Assembly: GCA_030435675.1 (NCBI GenBank)
Contig: CM059624.1
Location: 4,674,769-4,738,768, forward strand
Length of the DNA: 64,000 nt
From: Steinernema hermaphroditum
Lineage: Eukaryota; Nematoda; Chromadorea; Rhabditida; Steinernematidae
Reading direction: 5' to 3'
Shown: positions 1-11,258 of the stretch, piece by piece
Layout: every line of letters starts with the position of its first letter
How positions within the stretch are numbered: position 1 is the stretch's first letter
The notes under the pieces: generated by a model
The model's input: only the letters and a program-made list of their open reading frames with translations
Databases searched by the model: none
What the model was told of the DNA's origin: nothing
Translations under genes and position numbers: made by a program

Positions 1-722
1 CCTACGACATAATCTTCGGCCTGGACAACGATGTGCGCAAGGATCACTACGAGGCGATTGGAGAGCAGATCTACAAGTTTATTGAGCCTCTGAAATTGGG
101 AAACGGACCAAATGTGAATCGATCTTACTCAAAATATCACTGGACGTCATCTGTTTAGGAAACTCGCGTGGCCGGACTAGTCGCTGGCGTTTCAGATCGC
201 GTCTCTCTCGGCTCCTTCAGCACAGCCCCTGAGTTCATAAGGGCCTTCAGGGGTGTGGCGTTGAAGCCTAACACAGGCCAGAGCGACATAACGGATGTTA
301 TGCAGAAGGCGGCGGGTGAATTCACGAAGAAGAGCAAAGAAAGGAAGGCGAAGAACGTGAAGAGGGTCATGATCCTCTTCTACGGAAACAACGGACCAGT
401 GCGGCCTGTGTCCTCATCTGCCACCTATGCACTGGCCGGAGACATGGCCAAGAAGGCAAGCGTGTTCACCTACGTATTTCCCTATGGAGGTTGCCTTTAT
501 CATTCAGTCAACCACGCCTAATCACGAATTTTAGCAAACGGTCACATCAGTCACGCGTACGACCTTTCTGGAAAACAGATGCAAAATGTTTTCCCCTTGG
601 AGAAGGTCGACGATGCGAGTGCGCCGTTGGATCGGATTCGAGAGGGTCTTAGTGAGTCGAACTTGAACTGTGATTTGCAGGGTGACCCTAAAAGGGCATC
701 TAGACAGTACTCGTTTCTGTGA
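1..722 (+). CDS. Secreted VWA-like protein, 3' part (cut by left edge)
   Basis: Exons 1-113, 159-489 and 535-722 give the last 209 residues of a protein whose start lies left of the window. Both introns are exactly 45 nt with GT/AG ends. The first visible strand (YDIIFGLDND) is the hydrophobic beta strand that opens a VWA domain. Two later strands (VKRVMILFYG and SVFTYVFPYG) match the same strands in the three relatives at 3178-4345, 5180-6719 and 6896-8710. The first splice site and the late phase-1 site are shared with them, so this is the same family. The metal-site motif DxSxS is replaced by DNDVR, so metal-dependent ligand binding is doubtful. The tail after the domain is short and polar. 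Relatives carry signal peptides, so secretion is inferred. Family assignment is moderately sure; function is unknown. Confidence 0.7.
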
Positions 723-1169
723 ACAGTTGAAACCGGTCGAGAAAACGTAGGAAACGAGCGTTCTCTCGCTTGGATGCTCATCGAAATGACACTCCAGTCT
801 ACTGTTTATATGCCCTTTTCTGGGCCAACCTGCATGACTGTATTGTCCAATTCAGTGCTCGACGATCCTTGCCGAAATGAAAAGAAGACAAAGACAAAGA
901 CAAAGTGATCCGATTGTATAGAAATGTAAAAGTATAAAAGACTCAAAACTTGCAGTTAGAATACAGTTCCACCAGTGTATAGGTGCCAAGCGTCACTTAC
1001 ACCTTTGTTTTCTTCAGTTCCTTTGTTCAGTGCCATCACAGATTCTTATCGCATTGATGCCATAATCGATGCAATAAGACTCGCATCGCAAAGATCACAC
1101 TGTTTAGCATCGATTCAAGCGCATATAACCGCTGAATGATATCGTATAATCATTCGAACGATCTCCACA
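723..1169. other. Intergenic, no gene seen
   Basis: Holds the 3' flank of the VWA gene and the promoter side of the acidic orphan gene. An AT-rich stretch around 1125-1150 could serve as a core promoter. No repeat or RNA gene was recognised. Confidence 0.5.
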
Positions 1170-2418
1170 ATGTTTTCCAAGTCGGCCTTCCAGCTTCGCT
1201 ATGAGCAGCTCGAGGAGCTGAAGGCCCGCGAGGCTCACATTCGCAGACTTCGATTCGAAGAGCAGGCAAAGGTGATGGAAGAGAAGAATTCAATTCCCAA
1301 GGCACCGCCCCTTCCTGCGTACCTCTCATGGCTCGAGGCCACACAGCCCTCTTCAGACGGGAAGATCCCTCCGGCTCCTCCCCTCTATGACTATTTAATG
1401 TACCGTGTAAACAAGAGCATTTTGGAGAACGACCGTTGTTCCGTCTACAGCGACTACTCTGAATCCTCCTCCGAAGAAGACGAGGAGTTCAGCGAGTACA
1501 GCGAGGATGAGTCTGATTTTGAGTTCACCGATGAAGAACTCCCTCAACAGGTTGGTTTTATGTTTTGTGAACATATGAGAAGGAAGAGGGCGCCAAGTAG
1601 ACAGACTCTTTTGTCTACTACCCCTCACCGACGGCTCCTCCTCCAAATGAGCCGTCGGAGTTTGCAAAACGAGACACAAAGGTCTGCCTACTTGGATCGG
1701 CAGAGACTAGACACTGTTTGGAACAGGCACAATTATTTTGAATAGCGCTCGAAAACAGACCGTGCAGATTGTATATTCAAAAAACGAAAGAGGAATTCAT
1801 CTGAGATTCTGATGTTTTGTCCTTTAGGCGTCCACCTCATATGGCATCCGAGATTGGAGCGACGTCGACGAAGAATCTGATCATGAATACGAGTGGGACA
1901 ACGACGACGGATCCGTCCACACCGAGGTCAAAGAGGAGAACCTCACTCTGGAAGAGTTCAAAGCCAAGATGACCGACCTCCTATCAGTGGAGCCGATGAC
2001 CCCCGAGATCGAGGAGTTCATGAAGGTCATCTCGAAAGCCTCGCCTATGGAAGATGATTCTCTCCAGGCGTCCGTCGAAGACGTCTCTGAATCCGACGAG
2101 TCTGTCTATGTCTGGGAAAAGACTGAAGAGGGCGCCCACACTGCCAGTGAGGGCGACAAGGAGTCGGTCTATGCCTGGGACTGCAAGGATGATGACGACG
2201 TGTCCTCTGTGGAGACGGAAGGCGACGAAGTGGAGGGCAGTCTCACTGAAGAACAGCCCGAGCAGAAGGAAGAAGACATGGACCCCGATTGGGAGAAGTT
2301 TGCTGAGAACGTCGCGCGCGTCAAGGACAGCTTCTCGTGGCTCGTCGACGACGTCGTCGACGATGTCAAGTGCGTCTTCCGCGACATCAAGCGCCTGGTC
2401 TCAGATCTCGTCCTCTGA
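1170..2418 (+). CDS. Acidic orphan protein, 323 aa
   Basis: Two exons, 1170-1550 and 1828-2418, joined in phase 0 across a 277-nt intron. The N-terminal 50 residues are charged and helical, rich in Arg, Glu and Lys. Two proline patches follow (KAPPLPAYLSW and PPAPPLYDYL). The rest is strongly acidic, with Ser/Glu/Asp runs and two repeated short motifs, ESVYVWE and ESVYAWD. The last 45 residues could form an amphipathic helix ending in a hydrophobic tail (RLVSDLVL). No signal peptide or membrane segment is visible and no family is recognised. Composition suggests a disordered cytosolic or nuclear protein, but this is inference. Codon use and clean splice signals support a real gene. Confidence 0.65.
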
Positions 2419-3177
2419 GTCGCAACTGTGATGTCTGTGTTCGTCTGACATTTTATTGGTGATGGTTAATATAAATGTTCTGTGTCTACTTGAGCCCAAA
2501 AAACAAGAATTGCATACAAAAATGGCTGACTTTTACGGGACCGAACTGTTGTTGTGTATACGGTGCTGGTGCGTCACCGTGATCATTGATACCTAAGTGT
2601 CTATCCGACAAGCTTAAATTGAGCCACTGCACATAGAAAATTGGAATGTTTAATGATCGGCGTTTCGTTTCCGTCACCGCCGTAGCCGGAGTTGAGGGGT
2701 CTAGAGAGTTAATGGGGTGCCGAATCATTTCAATGTATGTTTAGTGGTCATGAGCCATGAAAGGATTATGCCATTCGTACGACTTACGACTTTATTTCAA
2801 GACTTAAGGCATTCCGCCTTGCATGACACCGAATAAAAGGGTTTGGCATAAGATGATATCACTTGGATCTTCATTCCTGGAATCATCTCTTCGTCTCTAT
2901 CTCTTGATGCCCACGACCATTGCCACGTTCGACGCTGATGGCGTTCCCTGCGTCGGCGACCAGAAGAAGGCCAACGACTACGGTGTGATAATTCCAAAGT
3001 CGTAGTTCCACCGTCTCGCCAAAAACCTGGTAGCACCGCCCGACCACTCGCGCGACCCTCTCAAGCCGAAGCTCTTTTCGACGCCCACGCGGGGTAGAAA
3101 GAAGATAAGCGAGATCTACGGCGTGATACTGTCCTTCTATCAACATTACTCATCATAACAAACAATTTATAAGCAAT
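2419..3177. other. Intergenic between convergent genes, nothing recognised
   Basis: This 760-bp gap separates the acidic orphan gene from the end of the minus-strand VWA gene. Short open frames on the minus strand here have no start context, splice logic or family resemblance and look spurious. Confidence 0.4.
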
Positions 3178-4345
3178 TCATTGTTTCCATGAATCTGGAT
3201 CTGGATATCGCCTGTTTGTGGCGCACACGTTGCCCCATTGATTACGACACGGGTCCATGCACACTGAACAGTTATGATGAAAGACGATATTTGGCTGAAA
3301 AACTTACTTAAATCATTGTAGATTTTGTCGAAAATGGGCTTCAGATTTTCTTTAGCTGTGTTCTTCGACAGGAAAACTCTGCCGGTATCACGTGCAAGCT
3401 GCCGGCCAACGCTCCTCAGGTGCATTTTCTCCGTCTTGTGGCTCACTCCCCCAGTATTAGCGTACTCACGGCCAATGCAATATTCAGTATGAAAGATGAC
3501 GTATGTGATCACCTTCTTTTTCTGAGCAAGGTCTCCAGCTTCAGTGTATGTCGGGCTAGGCCCGTCATAAATCCAACAGGCCATGAATATAATAGCGACT
3601 TTAACAGCTTCGTCTCTCGAAAAGTACTTAAGTGATTACTCAGGCAACTAATTTCTGAACGTAGAGCTTACTGCATTGACAATTTGGTTTAACATCTCTC
3701 CCTGGTTTCTAGTATATGGTCCCTTCCAAATCTCGGCATTCGTCGCCCAAGCGTCTTTGATTCGCTGGTAAAGAGCCTGCTGATCCTTCGCGGCACCTAC
3801 GCCAAAATAATTATCATCAATTATGGGCTTCATCCGGCTTCCAAACTGTGCTTGCTAAAATTTAATCTTGTAAAATCTAACCTCCTTGGCGTTGTTAACG
3901 TGGTTGCGCAAGTGTGGGTGGTCTTCACCTTACCACAATTATGCTAGAAATACTTACCCCTTCGTTTGGTCCCATCTCAAAATTGTTGATGAACTCTCTG
4001 ATTCTCTCGGGCTGGTCGTTTTGATCAATGGCATCCCATTTAACATCGTGGCCGAACATGATGTCGTATTTCAGTTTCTTGCAAACTCAAACGGCGCTCT
4101 GTCAAAACTCGAGACATATCGGGGGACATACGCGTTATGGTGGTGCTCGTAGTGGTGGTGGAGGTTGTCGTCGTGGACCTGGTCGTAGTCCTGCTTGTGG
4201 TTGTGGTCGTCGACGTGGTGGAAGTGGTTGTAGGTGGCGCGGTTGTAGTAGGCGGTTCATTGCTACCGGATGGGAAGCAACAAAGTACTTGTTCAAAGTG
4301 TAGAATAGAAAGAAGAACGCATATGTAGGTACGTATGAGAACCAT
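3178..4345 (-). CDS. Secreted VWA-like protein with Thr-rich stalk, 309 aa
   Basis: Minus-strand exons in transcript order: 4345-4132, 4085-3958, 3854-3672, 3626-3308, 3263-3178; introns 44-103 nt. The start was chosen because it opens a signal peptide (MVLIRTYICVLLSILHF). A mucin-like Thr/Pro linker of about 45 residues follows, then the VWA-like domain beginning YDIMFGHDV. Splice positions after the Gly that ends the first block and after the NQIVNA block match the relative at 5180-6719. The DxSxS metal motif is absent (DVKWD). The first intron uses a TTTGAG acceptor, the least certain junction. The Thr-rich stalk suggests O-glycosylation and an extracellular place. The C-terminus carries three extra cysteines. 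Function unknown. Confidence 0.68.
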
Positions 4346-5179
4346 CGCAACTGAATCAGCGACGAATGTGTCAATCAAATTGTCGTGTTTTAAGATGACG
4401 CTCGAGAGTTCGATTCTGGGTCACGTAATATTTCATTTTTGTGTCGATATGGGTCAGTTAAACATATGTCTCTCTTTTTCGAGAAAATGCAGCATCAAAA
4501 TTCAAGATGCGCCCTGGAAATGGCTTCTCATGAAGCTTCGCATCCCCTCTGATTCCGACCGCTTCCTCAATGATCGGATGAAGCAGACTTTCAATGAAGC
4601 AGACTTTTTAGTATGCTGATCAGACTGTTTACGCGCAAATAGACGTCGGGGGTTTCCAACTAATCCATATCCTCTGGTAGATATTATGTTTAAGGTTGCA
4701 CTATATCTTGTACACAACGGCACCTCTTGGATATCGAAGCAGATAAATTGAGACTGGTGAGACTCCTTGTCTGATTTTACGCAAATGTTTGGGTTTGGGC
4801 ACCGAATGTTTCTACGAAGTTCTTTACGAAGCGCCATATTGAACTCATCGAAAACAGCTCAAGGGGCCATATGTATATGTAGAGGCAGAAAACAGAATCC
4901 CGTCCAGCGGCGTTGGTGGTTTGAATCGTACATAGTTAGGTATGCATATGCATCGTAGCCATTAGACTAGTCGGACGAACGATTTTTACTGTATTGTTCT
5001 CTATTTTTTAATCCTCATTTTGAGCATAAATGTGTCGTTTTTCAAGAGAACTGAGTGAGTCACATTGATTTCTTTATATTCCGATATCCCTGATGTACTC
5101 ATACTAGTGTTACCAGGGAAAGGTGTCGATGTAAGCCTCGTTTTTTATGAAATAATCGATGATATTTTAAAGCATAATC
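4346..5179. other. Intergenic, nothing recognised
   Basis: Promoter side of the Thr-rich VWA gene and 3' flank of the next one. Short open frames on both strands have no support. Confidence 0.4.
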
Positions 5180-6719
5180 TTAGTGGTTGCAGTCGGAAAT
5201 GCCGATGAGTCCGAGTGTCGAGTTCGGGCTCGTTAATCCGGACTCGAACTCGATCGGCATCACTAGTTGCAATAGAAGAACACACAGTCGGTTTATTACT
5301 TTTTTCGGAAACTTATTTCTGATTGCAGGGATCCAGTTTTGCTGAAATAAATCGACGTATTCCGAATATCCACAACTGCGCTTACTTATTTTATCGAATA
5401 GAGCATCGATAACTGGAGCGAAGGCATGGTCTCTGGTGCTCGCGGCTCCGATCACGTGATCGGGGCGATTTCCTGCCAGAGCTAAGGCTTCTTTAAGTGT
5501 GGGCCAAGGACCGACGGGGACGACGAACACCTCTACGCCCTTCTCGGTGGCATACCGAGCGTATGGACCATACGGTTCGCTTCCTTTGAGCAGAGAAGCG
5601 ATCATGAAGACGACGGCGATTTTGGTGACATTTGCATTTTGCCGCTCGGACATGGAGAACTCCTGAAGTAGTCCGGAGTAGAGATGGAATACCACACGCA
5701 ACGGCTGGGCAGAATGAGCACGGATATCGTTTGCCTAATTTGCTTCGCCAGTGCGCATAGAGTAGTTAAATAATTAATCTACACTTTCGTTACCGGATAC
5801 CGCAACTTTCAATTCAAAAATCGAGAGAAAATCCAACTGCTGACTCCAACCGGCTGGGTCAACCGGTTGGAGCCAGCTGTTGGATTTTCTTCCGATTTTT
5901 GCATCCAAAGTTTCGAAATCTGAATTAGCAAGTGTAGATCAATTATTTAACTACTCTATGCACACTGGCGAAGCAAATTTAGCCACCGATATTCGTGCTT
6001 ATTCTGTCCATGTATGCTCCAGCCGTTGCGTGTGGTATTCCATCTCTGGTCCGGAGTAACCTAAGGCATCGGGTGTCAAGTACCTCGTCGATGACCGCGT
6101 TGAGTAGATCTCCTTGGTTGTGGCCGTATTCCATCAGGTCGTTTTCGACGACGGCGCTTTTTCTCTGTTCTCGGAGTTCCGAAATGAACGAAGACTGAGT
6201 GCTGAAGGCGTCGAGGGCGATTTTTTGGATTCGCATTCGACTTCCGAAACGAGCTTGCTGAATTGAATGCTACGAGTCAGGAACAGAGTAGAGGATTTTC
6301 GGGTTTCGGATGCTCATTCAACTCCGCCCAGGAACCTTGAGTTTATGAACTCACTCAGGACTTAAACTCAGCACCCACCAGAGGTACTTTATGGTACTTC
6401 ATGTATGAAAGAGATAAGGACTTCCACTTACCCCAGGCCCATCACCCATCTCAAACTTCTGCACAAACTTTCCAATCCCATCCACCTCGGCGTTATAATT
6501 GTCGTTCTGCCACACGACATCCAACACGAACACAATATCAAATGCCGCTTTCTGGCAATCTACAACAAAGCACCCTCCCTTCAAGCCCCGTCCATTCATC
6601 TTACCTTTCAGGTCCTCCTTCCCCAAAAGAGTCTCCACTTCGTCCATTCCACGAGCACCATCGCCGAAGACTCCACAGATCGCAAACAAAAGAATCGTCG
6701 CCGTGGCAGAGCGCCGCAT
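5180..6719 (-). CDS. Secreted VWA-like protein, 314 aa
   Basis: Exons in transcript order: 6719-6432, 6257-6084, 5662-5180. The ATG at 6719 opens a signal peptide (MRRSATATILLFAICGVFG); the frame is open further 5' but has no better ATG. The domain starts with FDIVFVLDVVW, a textbook first VWA strand, but the DTSGS metal motif is replaced by DVVWQ. Later strands are VTKIAVVFMIA and GVEVFVVPVG. All introns are phase 0 and sit where they do in the relative at 3178-4345. The second intron (421 nt) is long because it carries a foldback element (5717-5998). The start lies about 180 bp from the oppositely oriented paralogue at 6896, so the two may share a promoter region. Function unknown. Confidence 0.7.
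5717..5998. mobile_element. Foldback (MITE-like) element inside an intron
   Basis: The two halves of this 282-bp stretch are inverted copies of each other. The outer arms share the block TTTGCTTCGCCAGTG and the AT-rich block AGTAGTTAAATAATT. The inner arms share AAAATCCAAC and meet at a CCGG-centred hairpin. It lies wholly within intron 2 of the VWA gene at 5180-6719. There is no coding capacity, so it is non-autonomous. A clear target-site duplication was not found. Confidence 0.75.
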
Positions 6720-6895
6720 CGTGGCGACAATCGCGAAAACAATCGTCTCCAAACGGTCGTCTTATTTGCAAAAACGGAAGCGATTGGTAATCAATTCTGC
6801 ATTGCGGTCACCTCCCAAGACGCGCCACCTCGGCCGATTTGGGTCATCGCCTAATATGTGTTTTCGTGTAAATCCTTTGGTTTCCCTTTCACAAC
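6720..6895. promoter_or_regulatory. Short divergent promoter region between two VWA paralogues
   Basis: The start codons at 6719 (minus) and 6896 (plus) are only 176 bp apart, so both paralogues must draw their 5' signals from this stretch unless one starts further upstream. No specific factor site is claimed. Confidence 0.4.
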
Positions 6896-8710
6896 ATGAA
6901 GATCCTCTTGTTTTTCGTCTGTGTCTCCATTCGTTTTTCGGAAGGATGTCTGAGGTGGCTGCTGGAACCGGATGAACCCGAGCAGCCCATCGACGATGAG
7001 CACGCCGCCATGATGAGTACGGTAGTTTTTTGCGAAAATTACGCCCAAATGACTACACTTGGCTTTGTCAATATCTGACTATCGGCTTGTGTGATCAAAC
7101 TGGGTGGTGTCTTGATTGCCCTGTTTCGTGTCCGGGTTCGATTCCCTTCCCAGTTGCCCTTTTTTTAGTTTTCTCCGCATCGTATCCTGTGATAACTAGC
7201 AAAAAGCACATAAAAAGATTGGCCATTTTCAGCATAAAACCTTCGTAGTAGGATCCAGAATATTGCCCATACTGGTTTGAACGTGAATTGAGAACGGGAT
7301 GGGACATGGCATCGGATCAGGCATGGACCAGGAATTGATGAGCATTTAGCCTTAGTAGGATCGACAATATTGCCCATTTTGGTGTGAGCGTGACTTTCAA
7401 GGGGGTTACATGGTGTGAGTCAACGCGCTTTTAGAGTTGACGTTCGCTAATGTATGCTTACCTGTGTCCCAATCTTTAGCTCGATCTGAGCCGCGCACTT
7501 CTGAAAGTTCCTTTTTTAATGTTTTTCGTATTGAATAACCTCTAGATGCTTGGAGCGATCGAACCCAATTCTTCCCTTTTAGACTACTGTCAGGTGGGAA
7601 AAATACCAATTCAAGCGTCTTTTTCGAACAAATTCTTTAAACGGAGATCCCCCTGTGCTGTTTCAGCTTCCCAAGAAAAATGCTCTTCTTTGAAAAGATC
7701 TCTTTTTTATAATTAACTTCATTTTATGACACCCTTTCCTGCAACCTTCTGAATCCACAGGAAGCCTCTTAACAAAGCCAGTTTGCAGCCGCCAAGAACT
7801 GCTCGGGAGATATGACGAGCTTCGACATCGTCTTCATGTTCCCGGGTCGAGACTATGGTCCCGACGAGGTGATGACATCGGAAACATACGATCTTGTCGA
7901 CAAGTTCGTCAACCGTTTCCGATTCGGAGAAAAGCCAGGCGTATGGAATGTCTCCGGCTGTTCTAGAAGAGTCTCTTTAGAGGACGCGGTTCGCAGCAGC
8001 GCTGACACAGAGTAAGAGTGGCGACAGCATCTCTATAAGCACCTACACGTGGTACAACAAGGATACGCTGAAGAACGACTATCGAGGGTACTACGACCCG
8101 CGGAGGTCCGATAGGATGAAGAACGACCACGCGAAGATGACCATGGATAAGATCATACCAGATGTGAGTTCCTACCCTATATGAGAACTGAAAGCGGCGA
8201 CATTTCCTTCCGTTTGGTGGTAACGAAGGCGCTTAGCCAATTACTGTGGCCGCTTAAAGGCAATTTACGCATTTATTAGACCAATGAGATGTTTGACTCC
8301 AATATTATTCCGACATACTCAGATGTTGCAGCTCAAAGACAACCAGCTTGAAAACAGGAAAGGCTATCGAATCGTCTTTCAAGCTCGCAACAATCATCCA
8401 AACGCCGACAACGGCGGATACACTTACTCCGACTCTGCTAGAGAAATGGAGAAACTCGGCTTTAAAACGTTCGTCATTGCATATCACGGTACCTCTCTTC
8501 CCATAGCCCCACGTTACACTCCCTCCTAGAATGCTCTCCTTACATGGCCGGCGAAGTGGCCCTCTACAAGCCCGAAAACATCTACACTATCGGTAGCATC
8601 AAGAACCTGGCACATTTCAAAGTGCTCGAGGAGATCTACACAAGAATCAGTATGTTCAGCTTTGTCGCCTAAACACGGCCATTTCAGTTTCCGAGCAGGA
8701 GTGTCTCTGA
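6896..8710 (+). CDS. Secreted VWA-like protein, 258 aa
   Basis: Exons 6896-7021, 7782-7940, 7981-8163, 8323-8488, 8530-8649, 8688-8710. The ATG opens a signal peptide (MKILLFFVCVSIRFSEG). The VWA-like domain starts FDIVFMFPGRD, so here even the first Asp of the metal motif is gone. Further strands are YRIVFQARN and GFKTFVIAYHG. The splice pattern (phase 0, 0, 0, then phase 1 after HG) matches the relatives, including the phase-1 site of the partial gene at 1-722. The first intron is 760 nt and holds a diverged direct repeat; its acceptor is the least certain junction. An AATAAA signal follows at 8774-8779. The gene is divergently arranged with the paralogue at 5180-6719. Function unknown. Confidence 0.68.
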
Positions 8711-9944
8711 AAGACAGGAAACGCCGCGATACCTTCGCCCTTTGAAGTCGAAAACACATCGATTTGTTGTTTGAATAAAACGTCACGATTATCGGCGGTG
8801 GCGCGCAATTAGCAACGCCATCATCCTTTCTCTTTCCGGTCGCCGATCGGCGCTGAGTCAGCGAGACTCTCCCTATGTGCGATGTACTCACACAGATCAC
8901 GCCAATCGATTCGGTGTTTATCAACACTGTGCGTGGGATGGGGAAGTGCTGATAGAGAGATAGGCGACGTGCCGCTTTTTACAGTCCAAAGGGAGATTTT
9001 GTCATTTGTGGAGATAGGACAGTCGGTCAGTTCACACATAGAAGACGACTTCCGAATTCTAATCGATTTCATTGAACGACTGAAATAAGTGACCACCGCT
9101 CGGCTATTTCCGGATTTATCCGCTTCGATGGGATAGCTGACTTCAAGTCGGGCGTTTTGTACTGTGCCGAATAAAGACGAGAAGCTATGATCTACGTTTC
9201 TTAGCTTATCTTTTCCATTAAATGCTATTGATTCAAGAGTAAAAGTAGTAATCAGTAACAAGGAAAAGATTTTCCTACCATCAATTTAGAATGAAAGGAG
9301 ATGTAAGAGCAAAGTAAATTTTAGACTGGTCAACCTTAGGCATTCCCTTTATGACAAGTAGCTCCTTTATAAATGCATATACATAAGTGTAAGTGAACTC
9401 ATTTCTTGTGAGATTTCGATCTGCAACGCCCCACAAGAGGCCAGCCCATAACTCAGCACACAATGCCCATTTCCATTTTCATTTCCATCTTCATACCCTC
9501 TCCAAATCGGAAACGATTCCTTCTCCTCCACCCCCACTGACCACGAACCCACCGGAAAGCTCTTCTTCGCCGCCGTTTCCCCTCTTCCTCTCGCCGCCGA
9601 CGTGCTCGACACACCGCAAATATTTGCGTTAACCCGTCGTCCCTTCAATGGACAGTGTTTCCCGTGCTGTCAGCAACTCCGCCACCAAACGAGCATCCAG
9701 CACTCCCTGAGGCGCTTTTCAATAGCCGAGCGGAAACGACGCGGGATGTTTGCGAAATCTCGGGTTGTCCCTTAGCGGCCAAAAAGTAGAGACATTGGGG
9801 CGGCGGATTAGTTTTCGGCGAGTTGATGAGTGCAGAAAGGATTAGCCCATCTCGTCACGTTCGCCCGACGTCGATTGGCCTTCTTTTCCGTTAATGACAT
9901 TCTGATACATTCGTGTTAGAGGGGAAAAAAGGTGAAAACGTTTC
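8711..9944. other. Intergenic, no gene supported
   Basis: Contains the AATAAA signal of the VWA gene (8774-8779). A 146-codon minus-strand frame (8821-9261) and smaller frames have no signal peptide, motif or splice logic. Confidence 0.4.
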
Positions 9945-10016
9945 TGGAGGTATGGGGATTCGAACCCCAGCCCTCTCGCATGCTAAGCGAGCGCTCTACC
10001 CCTGAGCTATACCCCC
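9945..10016 (-). tRNA. tRNA-Ala (AGC)
   Basis: A 72-nt minus-strand cloverleaf. The acceptor arm pairs GGGGGTA with TACCTCC and ends in discriminator A. The D arm reads AGCTCAGGGG. The anticodon loop is TTAGCAT, giving anticodon AGC. The T arm has GGTTCGAATCC. The CCA end is not encoded, as expected in eukaryotes. A T-run follows, fitting an RNA polymerase III stop. Confidence 0.97.
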
Positions 10017-10225
10017 ACGAAAATGTTGTCATTCCACATCGCGTCATCACTTTTGCCCGGTAAACAAAGATATGAGCTGCTTGTGATAGCGTCTCTGCGT
10101 GTCGGGTACCGAAAATAAACAAATGTTTACTGTTTACTAAACAATAAACACTACTGTCCAGTCATCTGGTCAATGTGAAAGGTTTCCCAAATGTTAAACA
10201 ATAAAAGAGAGCAAAAGAAAAAGAC

Positions 10226-10297
10226 TAGCAGCGAGTGGTTTCGATCCACCGACCTCTGGGTTATGGGCCCAGCACGCTTCCACTGCGCCACGCTGCT
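10226..10297 (-). tRNA. Initiator tRNA-Met (CAT)
   Basis: A 72-nt minus-strand cloverleaf with acceptor pairing AGCAGCG/CGCTGCT and an A1-type first pair. The anticodon stem-loop is CTGGGCCCATAACCCAG, with the three G-C pairs typical of initiators. The T loop reads ATCG instead of TTCG (GGATCGAAACC), a hallmark of eukaryotic initiator tRNA. A T-run follows the 3' end. It lies about 210 bp upstream of the tRNA-Ala gene in the same direction. Confidence 0.96.
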
Positions 10298-11258
10298 GCT
10301 GTCTGACAACGCAGACGAAATCGGTCAAAGCCCTAATGAAGCAACAAAGCGCGTAATTCGTTCTGCATTTGCAGAGCGAGCTGTCCTCGTCGTCGCGTGT
10401 CGCCCCCTGCTGTCCGCTCTCCTTCTCGAAGACCCTCAACTGAAATCTAAATGAGCCGAACGGGTCTTATACGACCGTTGTCGGGTTCCCGGCGGGATCC
10501 GAGGCGCTAGGTTTGCACATTTTTTTTTTCTGAAGCCATGTGCATTTATGATGCATCTCACGTAGCAAAATTGAACTATCGCAATGCAGCTGTTCCGGAT
10601 TGGGAAATTCTGCCTGTAAAACTGACTTTTAGGTGTTACTGTGTCACAGCGCCCTTATCAGAAAGCGTCTCGGCGCCTGTCCTCTCCCCGTGGCGCCTCG
10701 TGCATTGCTAATGAGTGACTTCTGACTCCCTCCGCCCGCTCCACTTACGGACCGATGACCGCTGTCCGGCGGTGCCCCAGTGGGGGAGGCACACAGTTCC
10801 TCGTCGACGTCGACGGCCTCCTCGCCTCTTTAGGGAGGGTTCGCCGGGTGGCAGACTTTCCCACTGCCATCATCGTGCGCCGGCGGCTGACGCAGGGACG
10901 CGCGCCGGGCTGAGTCATCGGCGGCCGCGCGCGCGTTTGAATCTCGCGTCGGTCCTCCGCCGTCATTGGGAGTCGCGGCGCGCCTCTGCGTTGTTCGTTC
11001 CCTTTTTGTATTTGGCTGTGGTGCACGCACGCCGCGCTCCCTCGCCTCTCCGTCGCCGCGTTCCCTTCTTCTTCTTCTGCAGCAGCAGCGAGCTGCACTG
11101 TCTTCTGCTGCCCTGCCATCGGCTTCCCCTCCACCCCAGCTCCGTGCTGTTCGCAAAAAAAACGTCCCCATTGTTAGAGTTCCCCAAGCGCGCGTGATCG
11201 TATCTGACCGTTTCTTCGCGACTCCGCCGCTCACCCTTCCGTTTGCAGAACCTTCACT
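10298..11258. promoter_or_regulatory. GC-rich 5' region of the cofilin gene
   Basis: About 960 bp without a coding gene. From about 10660 on it is GC-rich, with Ser/Arg-like open frames on all strands that come from base composition. A TTTGCAG acceptor at 11241-11248, 10 bases before the ATG, is a likely spliced-leader site. Confidence 0.5.

Noticed and set aside
5200..5260. GATGAGTCCGAG-like core resembling a hammerhead ribozyme
   Set aside because: The core CTGATGAG...GAAA is incomplete: no GAAA follows the stem, and a similar GAGTCCG palindrome near 56950 lacks it too. Better read as a degraded palindromic repeat.
8821..9261. 146-codon minus-strand open frame
   Set aside because: No signal peptide, domain, splice logic or codon bias; overlaps only intergenic sequence.
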